A DNA stretch of 64,000 bases from Actinomyces haliotis (GCF_015355765.1 NZ_JACWNA010000019.1:23002-87001); one strand, 5' to 3'; counted from the stretch's first letter, positions 1-9,226 are shown. Program-made: numbers and translations. Notes: generated by a model from the letters alone, not told the origin.

Positions 1-24
1 TTCCCCCAGCTGTGCATCGAACCG

Positions 25-573
25 GTGCGCGCCGTCGCCGAGCCCCTTTCCTTCGCCACCGCGCGCGGCGACGACGCCGATCCCGCCCTCGACGACCTGT
101 GCCGCGGCGTCGCCGACGTCCGACTCGAGGTCTTCGTCGGGGAGCAGGAGGTCCCCTTCATCGAGGAGATCGACGCCCGGGACTTCGAGGCGACGACCTG
201 GCACGTCCTCGCGTCCGGCGCCGACGGCGTCCCGCTCGGGGCCGCGCGTCTCCTCCTCGAGCCCGAGCATCCCGGCCAGGTCCACCTGGGCCGGCTCGCG
301 GTTCGCCGGGCGACCCGCGGCACGGGCCTCGGAGCGCGACTCGTCGCCGCCGTCGAGGCCGCCGCCCTCGAGCACACCGCCGCGCCCCTCGACGCCGAGA
401 CGGCCGTCGCGGCTGGCGTCCCGAAGGGAACCGGGGCCGTCACCGTCGTCCTGTCGGCGCAGGAGCAGGCCATGGGCTTCTACGAGCGCTGCGGCTACCG
501 GACCGTCAGCGGGGAGAGGTACCTCGACGCGGGGATCTGGCACCAGGACATGGCGCGTACCCTCACCTGGTGA
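25..573 (+). CDS. GNAT family N-acetyltransferase (ElaA/YjcF-like)
   Basis: About 182 residues with the layout of a Gcn5-related acetyltransferase. An N-terminal VRLEVFVGEQEVPF segment is typical of the ElaA/YjcF branch. The acetyl-CoA loop follows near residue 95 (LGRLAVRRATRGTGLGARL), and the C-terminal part carries MGFYERCGYRTVSG, the usual last strand-helix. It probably transfers acetyl from acetyl-CoA to a small molecule or protein amine; the substrate cannot be read from sequence. The frame stays open upstream to base 1, so the GTG at 25 is only the first visible start and the true N-terminus may lie outside the window. It is followed by 154 bases and then dnaE. Confidence 0.85.
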   Translation: MRAVAEPLSFATARGDDADPALDDLCRGVADVRLEVFVGEQEVPFIEEIDARDFEATTWHVLASGADGVPLGAARLLLEPEHPGQVHLGRLAVRRATRGTGLGARLVAAVEAAALEHTAAPLDAETAVAAGVPKGTGAVTVVLSAQEQAMGFYERCGYRTVSGERYLDAGIWHQDMARTLTW

Positions 574-715
574 CGCCGGCCGGGCACCCCTCCCGCGGGC
601 GGCGTGCGCTTTCTCGCACGGCACCCACGGCGCCGCCGGAATACCGCACGGTTCCAACGATCGGAGGTGCCCCGTCCCGCTCGTAGGCCCCTCCCGTCGC
701 GCCCGCGCCAGCCCC

Positions 716-721
716 TAGGAT
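716..721 (+). promoter_or_regulatory. -10 box of a leaderless dnaE transcript
   Basis: TAGGAT lies exactly six bases before the dnaE ATG and there is no purine-rich ribosome-binding site between them. This geometry puts the transcription start at or next to the A of the start codon. The same arrangement recurs at many genes in this window. Confidence 0.6.
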
Positions 722-727
722 GCAGCC

Positions 728-3700
728 ATGGCGGACACGAGCAGCACGGGGAACAACGGCGCGACCCAGGAGACCGGACCCAAGGACGACTTCGTCCACC
801 TCCACGTCCACACCGACTACTCGATGCTCGACGGCGCCGGCAAGATCAAGGACTACGTCGCCGAGGCCAAGCGACTCGGTCAGCCCGCCCTCGCCATCAC
901 GGACCACGGCTACATGTTCGGCGCCTACGAGTTCTACGACGCCTGCAAGTCCGCCGGTATCAAGCCCATCATCGGCGTCGAGGCCTACATGACGCCCGGC
1001 ACGTCCCGCTTCGACAAGACCCGCGTCTTCTGGGGCGACGAGTCCCAGCGCTCCGACGACGTCTCCGCCCGCGGCTCCTACACGCACATGACCCTCCTGT
1101 CCCGCAACGACGAGGGGCTCCACAACCTCATGCGGCTGGACTCCTACGCCTCCCTCGAGGGCCAGTTCGGCAAGAGCCCCCGCATGGACCGCGAGCTCCT
1201 GTCCCGCTACAGCGCCGGGCTCATCGGCACCTCGGGCTGCCCCTCCTCCGAGATCCAGACCCGCCTGCGCCTGGGGCAGTGGGACGAGGCGCTGCGCTGC
1301 GCCGGCGAGCTCCAGGACATCTTCGGCAAGGAATTCTTCTACGTCGAGCTCATGGACCACGGGCTCGAGATCGAACGGCGCGTCACCAAGGACCTCCTGC
1401 GCCTCGCCAAGGAGATCGGCGCCCCGCTCATCGCCACGAACGACTCCCACTACGTGCGCCCTGACGACCGCGTCGTCCAGGACGCCATGCTGTGCATCAA
1501 CTCCGGCTCCGTCCTCACCGACCCGGACCGCTTCCACTTCGACGGCGACTCCTACTACCTGCGCCCCGGCCACGAGATGCGCGAGCTCTTCAAGGAGATG
1601 CCCGAGGCCTGCGACAACACGCTCCTCGTCGCCGAGCAGTGCGACGTCCACTACAAGAGCGTCGACGAGGGCGCCTCCTTCATGCCCGCCTTCCCCGTCC
1701 CCGAGGGCGAGACCATGGAGTCCTGGTTCATCAAGGAGTGCTGGGAGGGGATGGACAAGCGCTTCCACGGCAACATCCCCGACGACTGCCGCGCCCAGGC
1801 CGAGTACGAGATCGGCGTCATCGTCCAGATGGGCTTCCCCGGGTACTTCCTCGTCGTCGCCGACTACATCAACTGGGCCAAGGACCACGGCATCCGCGTC
1901 GGGCCGGGCCGAGGCTCCGGCGCCGGCTCCATCGTCGCCTACGCCATGGGCATCACCGAGCTCAACCCGCTCAACCACGGCCTCATCTTCGAGCGCTTCC
2001 TCAACCCCGAGCGCATCTCGATGCCCGACATCGACGTCGACTTCGACGAGCGCCGTCGTGAGGAGGTCATCGACTACGTCAAGGAGAAGTACGGCGCCGA
2101 CAAGATCAGCCAGGTCGTCACCTACGGCGTCATCAAGGCCAAGCAGTCCCTCAAGGACTCCAGCCGCGTCATGGGCTACCCCTACGCCGTCGGCGACCGG
2201 CTCACCAAGGCGATGCCGCCCTCCATCCAGGGCAAGGACATCTCCATCAACGGCATCTTCAACCCCGACGACAAGCGCTACGGGGAGGCCGAGGAGTTCC
2301 GCAAGCTCCACGCCGAGGACCCCGACGCCCAGAAGATCGTCGACCTCGCCCGCGGGCTGGAGGGCATGACCCGCCAGTGGGGCGTCCACGCCTGCGCCGT
2401 CATCATGTCCTCCGCGACGCTCACCGACGTCATCCCCATGATGCAGCGCCTCCAGGACGGCGCCTACATCACCCAGTTCGACTACCCGACCTGCGAGCAC
2501 CTCGGCCTGCTCAAGATGGACTTCCTGGGCCTGAGGAACCTCACGGTCATCTCCGACGCCCTGGAGAACATCGTCGCCAACGGCAAGGACCCGGTCGACA
2601 TCGACCACATCGAGCTCGACGACCGCGAGACCTACCAGATGCTCGCCCGCGGCGAGACCCTCGGCGTCTTCCAGCTCGACGGCGGCGGCATGCGCACCCT
2701 GCTGCGCCTCATGAAGCCCGACAACTTCGAGGACATCTCCGCCGTCGGCGCCCTCTACCGCCCCGGCCCCATGGGCGCGGACTCGCACACGAACTACGCG
2801 CTGCGCAAGAACGGTCTCCAGGAGATCGTCCCGATCCACCCCGAGCTCAAGGACGCCCTCGAGCCCATCCTGTCGACGACGTACGGCCTCATCGTCTACC
2901 AGGAGCAGGTCATGAAGATCGCCCAGGAGCTCGCGGGCTTCTCCCTGGGCAAGGCCGACAAGCTCCGCAAGGCCATGGGCAAGAAGAAGCCCGAGATCCT
3001 GGCCAAGGAGTTCGTCGGCTTCCGGCAGGGCATGCTGGACAACGGCTACTCCGAGGAGTCCATCCAGACCCTGTGGGACGTCGTCGTCCCCTTCTCCGCC
3101 TACGCCTTCAACAAGGCGCACTCGGCGGCCTACGGCGTCGTCACCTACTGGACGGCCTTCCTCAAGTGCCACTACCCGACCGAGTACATGGCCGCGATCC
3201 TCACGTCCCAGAAGGACAACAAGGACAAGCTCGCCGTCTACCTCGGCGAGTGCCGCCACATGGGCATCCAGGTGCTCCCGCCGGACGTCAACGACTCGCG
3301 CGCCCAGTTCTCCGCCGTCGGGGACGACATCCGCTTCGGCCTGGCCGCGATCCGCAACGTCGGCACGAACGTCGTCGACGGGATCATCGCCGCCCGCGAG
3401 GAGAAGGGCGCCTTCACCAGCTTCGAGGACTTTCTCGACAAGGTGCCCGCCGTGGTCTGCAACAAGCGCACCATCGACTCCCTCATCAAGGCCGGCGCCT
3501 TCGACTCACTCGGCCAGACCCGGCGCAGCCTCCAGGCCTGCCACGAGGACTTCGTCGACGAGGTCATCGGCGTCAAGCGCAACGAGGCCGCCGGCCAGTT
3601 CGACCTCTTCGCCTCCCTCATGGGCGGCGACGACGCCGGCACCGACGACGTCTTCGGCAACGGCCCCGTCTTCTCCACCGAGGTGCCCAACCTCCCCGAG

Positions 3701-4339
3701 TGGGACAAGAAGGACAAGCTCGCCTACGAGCGCGACATGCTCGGCCTGTACGTCTCCGACCACCCGCTGCTGGGCCTCGAGGGCGTCCTCGGCAAGCTCG
3801 CCGACGTCGAGATCGCCGACCTCATCGAGAACGAGGAGCGTCCCGACGGCGCCATGGTGACCGTCGCCGGCCTCATCACCTCCCTGCAGCGCAAGACGAC
3901 GAAGCAGGGCAACCTCTGGGCCATCGCCCAGATCGAGGACCTCGGGGGAAGTGTGGAGGCGCTGTTCTTCCCGAGCACCTACCAGACGGTCTCGACGATG
4001 CTCGCCCCGGACACGGTCGTGACGGTGCGCGGGCGCCTCAACCGCAGGGACGGCCAGGTGGCGCTGTACGCGCAGGAGATGACGATCCCGGACGTCTCCT
4101 CCGCGACGCACGAGGCCGTCACCATCACGCTGCCCAGCAACCGCTGCACCGGGCCGCTCGTGGAGCGGCTGCGCGACGTTCTCACGAAGCATCCCGGGAT
4201 GTCGACGGTGCGCCTCAACCTCACGAGCCCGGGCCGCGAGGTACGCACGCAGCTCGACAACTCCCTACGAGTGGAGGCCTCGCAGGCCTTCTACTCCGAC
4301 ATCAAGGCCCTGCTCGGCCCGGGGTGCCTGAGGCACTGA
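728..4339 (+). CDS. dnaE: DNA polymerase III subunit alpha
   Basis: Replicative polymerase catalytic subunit, 1203 residues, full length for DnaE1. The PHP domain opens at residues 24-29 (HLHVHT). The polymerase core carries MPDIDVDFD at 432-440, where D436 and D438 match the paired catalytic aspartates, and KMDFLGLRN at 596-604 supplies the third (D598). Later come the GEGTLGVFQ-type finger region, the PYxFNKAHS motif near residue 800 (SAYAFNKAHSAAYG), and a C-terminal OB fold beginning near VTVAGLITS. No 3'-5' exonuclease domain is present, as expected for this family. The start is chosen from the conserved N-terminus and the -10 box six bases upstream. It converges with the S4 gene, 18 bases apart. 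Confidence 0.98.
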   Translation: MADTSSTGNNGATQETGPKDDFVHLHVHTDYSMLDGAGKIKDYVAEAKRLGQPALAITDHGYMFGAYEFYDACKSAGIKPIIGVEAYMTPGTSRFDKTRVFWGDESQRSDDVSARGSYTHMTLLSRNDEGLHNLMRLDSYASLEGQFGKSPRMDRELLSRYSAGLIGTSGCPSSEIQTRLRLGQWDEALRCAGELQDIFGKEFFYVELMDHGLEIERRVTKDLLRLAKEIGAPLIATNDSHYVRPDDRVVQDAMLCINSGSVLTDPDRFHFDGDSYYLRPGHEMRELFKEMPEACDNTLLVAEQCDVHYKSVDEGASFMPAFPVPEGETMESWFIKECWEGMDKRFHGNIPDDCRAQAEYEIGVIVQMGFPGYFLVVADYINWAKDHGIRVGPGRGSGAGSIVAYAMGITELNPLNHGLIFERFLNPERISMPDIDVDFDERRREEVIDYVKEKYGADKISQVVTYGVIKAKQSLKDSSRVMGYPYAVGDRLTKAMPPSIQGKDISINGIFNPDDKRYGEAEEFRKLHAEDPDAQKIVDLARGLEGMTRQWGVHACAVIMSSATLTDVIPMMQRLQDGAYITQFDYPTCEHLGLLKMDFLGLRNLTVISDALENIVANGKDPVDIDHIELDDRETYQMLARGETLGVFQLDGGGMRTLLRLMKPDNFEDISAVGALYRPGPMGADSHTNYALRKNGLQEIVPIHPELKDALEPILSTTYGLIVYQEQVMKIAQELAGFSLGKADKLRKAMGKKKPEILAKEFVGFRQGMLDNGYSEESIQTLWDVVVPFSAYAFNKAHSAAYGVVTYWTAFLKCHYPTEYMAAILTSQKDNKDKLAVYLGECRHMGIQVLPPDVNDSRAQFSAVGDDIRFGLAAIRNVGTNVVDGIIAAREEKGAFTSFEDFLDKVPAVVCNKRTIDSLIKAGAFDSLGQTRRSLQACHEDFVDEVIGVKRNEAAGQFDLFASLMGGDDAGTDDVFGNGPVFSTEVPNLPEWDKKDKLAYERDMLGLYVSDHPLLGLEGVLGKLADVEIADLIENEERPDGAMVTVAGLITSLQRKTTKQGNLWAIAQIEDLGGSVEALFFPSTYQTVSTMLAPDTVVTVRGRLNRRDGQVALYAQEMTIPDVSSATHEAVTITLPSNRCTGPLVERLRDVLTKHPGMSTVRLNLTSPGREVRTQLDNSLRVEASQAFYSDIKALLGPGCLRH

Positions 4340-4357
4340 CGGGGGCGGGCGCGCCGT

Positions 4358-4606
4358 TCAGTCGGTGAGGGCGACGACGGCGCCGTCGGCTCCGGAGGGG
4401 AGCTCGACCTCGACGACGTCGCCGTCGGCGAGGTGGTGACCGCGGCGCGTCTCCACCTCGCCGTTGACGAGGACGTCGCCGGACTGGACGGCGACGCGCG
4501 CCTCCGAGCCGTCCTCGACGAGGTTGGCGAGCTTGAGGAACTGACCGAGCTTGATCTCGCCGCGCACGGGCACGGCCGGGTAGCTGGAGGCAGGGGACGT
4601 CGTCAT
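4358..4606 (-). CDS. S4-domain RNA-binding protein (YaaA/YbcJ-like)
   Basis: An 82-residue protein made almost entirely of one S4 RNA-binding fold. It contains IKLGQFLKLANLVEDGSEA, then VQSGDVLVNGEVETRRGHHL and GDVVEVEL, the alpha-L motif and beta strands of S4 proteins. Free-standing proteins of this type bind structured RNA, often rRNA or stalled ribosomes; the exact target is not visible. A longer frame starts at 4645, but the ATG at 4606 is preferred because GAGACT sits six bases before it, matching the leaderless pattern of neighbours, and because the extra residues look unlike coding sequence. Convergent with dnaE. Confidence 0.85.
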   Translation of the reverse strand: MTTSPASSYPAVPVRGEIKLGQFLKLANLVEDGSEARVAVQSGDVLVNGEVETRRGHHLADGDVVEVELPSGADGAVVALTD

Positions 4607-4834
4607 GGCGTCAGTCTCCCAGAGAGCGGCCGCCCGGGTCGCCACGGCGCCCCAACGGGACCGGAGGGATGCCCCGGAACGAATGATGCCGAATCCCCGT
4701 TAGCACGATTCGTCGCAGGTGACATACAGAAAATACCGGTTTGCTAGCACGAGCCGGCAGTCGTTGCAACCGTCACAAGGCTCTGAACTGCGATTTTGCG
4801 GTGCAAACGTGCCGCTCCCCACTCAAGGTCGCTC
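4607..4834. other. intergenic region with relatively AT-rich patch and short direct repeats
   Basis: This gap separates divergent genes. It holds a patch (about 4680-4800) with noticeably more A and T than its surroundings. TAGCACGA occurs at 4701-4708 and again at 4745-4752, 44 bases apart on the same strand, and GTTGCAAC is a small palindrome just after. These could be regulator sites for the beta-helix gene; no gene is evident. Confidence 0.3.
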
Positions 4835-4862
4835 TTGCGTCACGGCATGGTCACAATACGAT
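4835..4862 (+). promoter_or_regulatory. promoter of the beta-helix protein gene
   Basis: TTGCGT at 4835-4840 and TACGAT at 4857-4862 are separated by 16 bases, a good housekeeping-type pair. Transcription would start near 4869. The GGAG ribosome-binding site at 4888-4891 stands five bases before the ATG, so this gene, unlike many neighbours, has a conventional 5' leader. Confidence 0.55.
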
Positions 4863-4896
4863 AAACGCACCTCACTCCCTCACGACTGGAGCATCC

Positions 4897-6846
4897 ATGC
4901 GTCGGCTCGTCGCAGCCCTCACCTCCCTCCTCCTGGGACTGACCCTCATGACCCTCGCGGTTCCGACGGCGCAAGCCGCGGGTCGCACCTACCACGTCTC
5001 ACCATCGGCCTCGGCTGGGGGCGACGGTTCCGCGTCGAGCCCGTTCCGCACCATTGCCGCGGCGCTCGCCAAGGCCGGTAACGGCGACACCATCGAGCTC
5101 GCCAACGGCACGTACCGGGAGGGGAACCTGTACGTCCGCAAGGCCGTCGCCATCCGCGCCGCGTCGGGAGCGCACCCCGTCATCTCCGGCGCGACCACGG
5201 TCAGCGGGTGGGCCGCGAGCGGCAACGGGACGTGGAGCGTCGGCAACCAGGTCCGGTACTGCACCGTGTGCACGGCGGACGCCGACCCCACGAAGGAGGG
5301 GATGGCCGCCCATCCCGAGCAGGTCTTCGTCGACGGCTCGCCCCTGACCCAGGTCGGCTCCCGCTCGGCGGTCACCGCCTCGAGCTTCTACGTCGCCGAC
5401 TCGGACCCCGTCACCCTCAAGTCCGCGCACAACAACCGCGCCGGCTACAACGTCAAGCCGCACCGCGGTACTACTTACGTCATCGGCGTCGACCCGAGCA
5501 AGCACCGCGTCGAGATCGTCCAGCACGCCCGGGCCCTCACGGTCGCCGCCAACGGAGCCTCCATCAGCGGCCTGACGGTCGAGAAGTACTCGCCCGTCCA
5601 GCAGTCCGACTACAAGGATCCTGAGATCGGCAACGCCACCGGCTCCTCCATGGTGACGATCTCCGGGACGAACACGTCGGTCACCGACTCCACCTTCCGG
5701 TACTCCGCGGCGGGCCCGGCCGTGTCCGTCTCGAACGCGACGAGCACGACGCTGCGCAACGACTCCTTCGTCAACAACGGCGGCAACGGCCTCGGCGGCT
5801 TCCAGTCCTCCGGGATCACGGTGGAGCGCAGCTCCTTCACGGGCAACAACAGCGCCGGCTTCGTCTCCGCCTCCTGCGGCGCCTACTGCGTCGTCGCGGA
5901 CACGAAGATCGTGCGCTCCACGGACGTGCGCTACGCCTACAACACGGTTGACTACTCGGACGCCGGGGTCGACTACGCCGACCCGGACGTCTTCGCCAAC
6001 GAGCGGCGCGCCGCCGTCTGGTTCGACGAGGGCGTCATCAACTCCCAGGTCGTCGGAAACTACTTCGTCAACAACCCCGTCGCCGTGCTCGATGAGGTCT
6101 CCAAGGGCGACGTCATCGCCTCCAACCTCATCGAGGGGGCCGGCGTCGGCATCCACGTCGCCGGCTCCGAGGACACCCGGATCTGGAACAACACGGTATC
6201 CCACGCCCTCACCAGCGTCATCATCCGCGAGGACGACCGGACGGACGCCTGCCAGTCGCGTGACTCCGCGAAGCGCTGCACCTCCTACGAGACCTGGTCG
6301 AAGAACCACGGCCTCACCTGGAACGTCCACGGCACCGAGCTCTACAACAACATCCTCTCCTCCGAGGAGATGGCCACGAGCGGGGACGTCTACGCGTACT
6401 CCCCGATGCTCCAGGTCGTCGGCGCGACCAACGACGACGGCGTCACCCAGGTCTGGGCGAACCGGATGATCTACGGCATCGACTACAACGTGTACTACCG
6501 GGCGAAGGCGTCGACCACCTCGACCGCCATCCTGTGGCGCTCCGGCCCGAACCGCGGCACCGACGGCATCAACGCCGTCCACCTGTCCGACTTCCGCAAC
6601 AGCCCGGTCGTCCAGACGCGGGGCGAGGAGCTCCACGGCCTCGAGCTTCTCGGTACCCGAGCGGCGAACCCGATCTTCGTGCGCGAGTCCGCGAACCCGA
6701 GGGCGTGGAAGACCTCGGACTTCCACCTCAGCGCGAGCAGCCCGGCCCACGCCAAGGGAGCCAAGCTGCCCGACGACATCGCCTCGATGCTGGGCGTTCC
6801 GGCCGTCGAGGGGGACCGGGGCGTGCTCGTCAACGCCGCGTGGTGA
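4897..6846 (+). CDS. secreted right-handed parallel beta-helix repeat protein
   Basis: The predicted 649-residue product begins with a classic Sec signal peptide: MRR, a hydrophobic stretch, and cleavage after TAQA near residue 28. The mature protein opens with TYHVSPSASAGGDGSASSPF followed by GDTIELANGTY, the signature of extracellular pectate-lyase/DUF1565-type parallel beta-helices. Repeated short strands rich in Asn, Ser and Val (for example NNPVAVLDE, NLIEGAGVGIHVAG, NNTVSHALTS) form the coils. It is likely a secreted polysaccharide-binding or -cleaving protein, but no catalytic residues can be assigned. The ATG at 4897 is chosen because the RBS and signal peptide fit; the frame extends further upstream without coding character. 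Confidence 0.85.
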   Translation: MRRLVAALTSLLLGLTLMTLAVPTAQAAGRTYHVSPSASAGGDGSASSPFRTIAAALAKAGNGDTIELANGTYREGNLYVRKAVAIRAASGAHPVISGATTVSGWAASGNGTWSVGNQVRYCTVCTADADPTKEGMAAHPEQVFVDGSPLTQVGSRSAVTASSFYVADSDPVTLKSAHNNRAGYNVKPHRGTTYVIGVDPSKHRVEIVQHARALTVAANGASISGLTVEKYSPVQQSDYKDPEIGNATGSSMVTISGTNTSVTDSTFRYSAAGPAVSVSNATSTTLRNDSFVNNGGNGLGGFQSSGITVERSSFTGNNSAGFVSASCGAYCVVADTKIVRSTDVRYAYNTVDYSDAGVDYADPDVFANERRAAVWFDEGVINSQVVGNYFVNNPVAVLDEVSKGDVIASNLIEGAGVGIHVAGSEDTRIWNNTVSHALTSVIIREDDRTDACQSRDSAKRCTSYETWSKNHGLTWNVHGTELYNNILSSEEMATSGDVYAYSPMLQVVGATNDDGVTQVWANRMIYGIDYNVYYRAKASTTSTAILWRSGPNRGTDGINAVHLSDFRNSPVVQTRGEELHGLELLGTRAANPIFVRESANPRAWKTSDFHLSASSPAHAKGAKLPDDIASMLGVPAVEGDRGVLVNAAW

Positions 6847-6870
6847 GAGCGCTGACGATCTGAGACGGGA

Positions 6871-6905
6871 CGGGTCCCGGCTGCGTGTCGCGCGGCCGGG
6901 ACCCG
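6871..6905 (+). terminator. hairpin terminator after the beta-helix gene
   Basis: CGGGTCCCGGC at 6871-6881 pairs perfectly with GCCGGGACCCG at 6895-6905 (11 bp, 13-base loop), 24 bases after the stop codon. There is no T tract, which is common for terminators in high-GC actinobacteria. Confidence 0.6.
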
Positions 6906-7206
6906 CTCGCTTCCCGGGGTTCGTGCCCGACTGGCGAGAAGCCGCGTGCGAGCGACAGACGATCACAATAGGATCACGGTGTACGGGGCGCTCCCTCGCG
7001 TCCCGTACCGCTGATTCGACGACCGGTTTTCCCTGCGAACCGTCCGCTCCCGTGACTCGGGGTGCGCGCGGACCCGGGACGCCTCGGGGACCGTCGCGCC
7101 GAACCAGGTCCCGCGCAGCGGTCGTGCGTGACGCGCGCCAGTGGGGGTGCGCTGCGACGCGCTCCGCCGGCCGGCTCCGGGAGCGGGGTGGGGGAGGATG
7201 GGGTCC
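6906..7206. other. gene-free interval with a possible orphan promoter and hairpin
   Basis: No convincing gene is visible. TAGGAT at 6969-6974 resembles a -10 box, and six bases later a hairpin follows: GTACGGGGCGC (6981-6991) against GCGTCCCGTAC (6998-7008), 10 of 11 pairs. A short transcript or a terminator are both possible. The 3' end carries GAGGAT at 7194-7199, placed seven bases before the next ATG. Confidence 0.3.
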
Positions 7207-7695
7207 ATGACCACGTTCTCCCCCTCCTTCGTGTCCGGGGACCTCCCCGGGGGCGCGCCGCAGGTCGCCCCGTCTGCGGGGTCCGACGACGCGGCCGCGG
7301 ACGACGTCGTCGACCTGGACGACGCACTGACCTGCGACGCCGTCCCGTCCCTCGTCCTCACAGAGGGCGAGCGGTACCCCGTCGGCGAGCGACTCTTCAC
7401 GCTGACCCCGCGCCTCGCGGAGGCGACCCGCCGCGCCCGCGCCGTCCTCATCGAAGCGGCCCGCCACGGGGAGGTGCTCACCTACGGCGAGCTGTCCGAG
7501 GAGATCGACGGGATCGTCCTGCCCCGGCACATGGGGCCGCTCATGCACATGCTCGGCCACGACTGCCGCCTGCGCGACGAGCCGCTCCTTCCCGCCCTCG
7601 TCGTCAGCAAGGCGAAGGGCGAGGTCGGCTCCGACGACGACGCCTGGGCCGCCCCGGAGCGCCGGGCCGCGTGGGAGTACTGGGGCGAGCGCTGA
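7207..7695 (+). CDS. conserved hypothetical protein with YGEL...ALVV motif
   Basis: The predicted product has 162 residues. The first 50 or so are Asp/Ala-rich and probably disordered. The rest contains LIEAARHGEVLTYGELSEEI, a pattern seen in winged-helix-like domains such as the C-terminal part of alkyltransferase-like proteins, then LPRHMGPLMHMLGHDC and PLLPALVVSKAKGEVG. I recognise this as a small recurring bacterial domain, but I cannot name a function. The ATG at 7207 is preferred over 7141 because GAGGAT precedes it by seven bases and no Shine-Dalgarno is present. The gene is monocistronic. Confidence 0.65.
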   Translation: MTTFSPSFVSGDLPGGAPQVAPSAGSDDAAADDVVDLDDALTCDAVPSLVLTEGERYPVGERLFTLTPRLAEATRRARAVLIEAARHGEVLTYGELSEEIDGIVLPRHMGPLMHMLGHDCRLRDEPLLPALVVSKAKGEVGSDDDAWAAPERRAAWEYWGER

Positions 7696-7861
7696 CCGAG
7701 CCCTGGCCGAGCACGGAGGCGCTCCTGCACGGCTGCGGTGCCCCGCAGGTTTCCGGCACGTGACGCACGAGCGGCTGCTCGACTCGTTCCCGAAACGTGT
7801 CCGTGATCTCCTGCCAGGCGGCAGCGCCGTACCCCGCGGCGTCCCCTCCCGGAGGTGAACG

Positions 7862-9199
7862 ATGTCGTCAGAACCGGTGGTCCACGCCTCGAGCGACCTG
7901 CGGCACGCCGCGCTCAACACTCTGCGCGGCTGCCTCGGCAACCTCGTCGAGTGGTACGACGTCTACACGTACACGGTCTTCGTCACCTACTTCGAGGCCC
8001 AGTTCTTCGACCCGGCGGACAAGAACTCGACGATCTACGCCTACGCCGTCTTCGCCATCACCTTCGTCATGCGGCCGCTCGGCTCCTGGTGGTTCGGGCG
8101 CTTCGCGGACCGTCACGGACGCCGCGCCTCCCTCAGCCTGTCCGTGACCATCATGGCGGGGGCGAGCCTCGTCGTCGCCTGCCTGCCCACGCGGGGCTCG
8201 ATCGGCGCCTGGGCCGCGGTCCTCCTCATCTGCTGCCGCCTCGTCCAGGGATTCGCCACCGGCGGCGAGTACGGCACATCCGCCACGTACATGTCCGAGA
8301 CCGCGACCCGCGACCGCCGCGGATTCCTCTCCAGCTTCCAGTACGTCACGCTCGTCGGCGGCCAGGTCCTCGCCCAGCTCACGCTCCTCATCCTCACCAG
8401 TGTCCTCACCGACGCCCAGCTCCACGCCTGGGGCTGGCGCATCCCCTTCGTCATCGGCGGCCTGGGCGCCTTCGTCGTCCTGTGGATCCGCCGCTCGATG
8501 GAGGAGTCGCTCTCCGAGGGGCACCTCCAGGAGATCGCCGAGGGCAAGGACCGCCAGTCCGGCTCCCTGTCCGAGCTGCTCACGCACTACTGGCGCCCGC
8601 TGCTCCTCGTCTTCCTCATTACGCTCGGCGGGACGATCGCCTTCTACGTCTACTCGGTCAACGCTCCCGCGATGGTCAAGGCCGCCTACAAGGGGCAGCC
8701 GGGCACCGCGACCTGGATCAACCTCGCCGCGCTCGTCATCCTCATGGTCCTCCAGCCGGTGTACGGCCTCATCTCGGACCGGATCGGCCGCAAGCCACTG
8801 CTCGTCTTCTTCGGCTGCGGCGCGCTCGTCTACACCTACGTCCTCATCCACTTCCTGCCGCGCACGACGACCCCGGCGATGAGCCTCCTGCTGCTCGTGG
8901 GCGCCTACGTCTTCCTCACCGGCTACACGTCGATCAACGCCCTGGTGAAGGCGGAGCAGTTCCCGGCGCACGTGCGGGCCCTCGGCGTCGGTCTCGGCTA
9001 CGGGCTCGCGAACTCGATCTTCGGCGGGACCGCGCCGATGATCTACGAGTGGGCCAAGTCCCGCGACGCCGTCGGCGCCTTCATCGCCTACGTGACCGTC
9101 TGCGTCGCCATCTCGCTGGTGGTCTACGTCTTCTTCCTGACGAACAAGGGGGACACGCACCTCGACTCCGAGCAGGGTCACTCCTTCCGCCGCGACTGA
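7862..9199 (+). CDS. MFS transporter, metabolite:H+ symporter (MHS) family
   Basis: A 445-residue polytopic membrane protein with twelve likely transmembrane helices. The opening RGCLGNLVEWYDVYTYTVF is diagnostic of the MHS branch (KgtP, ProP, ShiA). The signature loop between helices 2 and 3 is GRFADRHGRRASL, and the helix 8-9 loop is SDRIGRKPLL. GFATGGEYGTSATYMSE is the conserved helix 4-5 segment. It should import an organic acid or compatible solute with protons; alpha-ketoglutarate-type substrates are likely but unproven. GGAGG at 7851-7855 is six bases from the ATG. The stop is followed by a short GACGGC/GCCGTC hairpin (9209-9226). Confidence 0.92.
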   Translation: MSSEPVVHASSDLRHAALNTLRGCLGNLVEWYDVYTYTVFVTYFEAQFFDPADKNSTIYAYAVFAITFVMRPLGSWWFGRFADRHGRRASLSLSVTIMAGASLVVACLPTRGSIGAWAAVLLICCRLVQGFATGGEYGTSATYMSETATRDRRGFLSSFQYVTLVGGQVLAQLTLLILTSVLTDAQLHAWGWRIPFVIGGLGAFVVLWIRRSMEESLSEGHLQEIAEGKDRQSGSLSELLTHYWRPLLLVFLITLGGTIAFYVYSVNAPAMVKAAYKGQPGTATWINLAALVILMVLQPVYGLISDRIGRKPLLVFFGCGALVYTYVLIHFLPRTTTPAMSLLLLVGAYVFLTGYTSINALVKAEQFPAHVRALGVGLGYGLANSIFGGTAPMIYEWAKSRDAVGAFIAYVTVCVAISLVVYVFFLTNKGDTHLDSEQGHSFRRD

Positions 9200-9208
9200 G
9201 CAGGCGAG

Positions 9209-9226
9209 GACGGCGGGCGGGCCGTC
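9209..9226 (+). terminator. short hairpin after the MFS gene
   Basis: GACGGC (9209-9214) pairs with GCCGTC (9221-9226) around a six-base loop, ten bases after the stop codon. The stem is short, so its role as a terminator is weakly supported. Confidence 0.3.

Noticed and set aside
563..3259. Very long minus-strand open frame opposite dnaE
   Set aside because: It is a GC-rich antisense shadow: Val/Leu/Gly/Asp-rich, without motifs, fully overlapping a gene with conserved catalytic residues.
4999..7941. 980-codon minus-strand frame over the beta-helix gene
   Set aside because: It overlaps a gene with signal peptide, RBS and promoter, and shows no recognisable domain.
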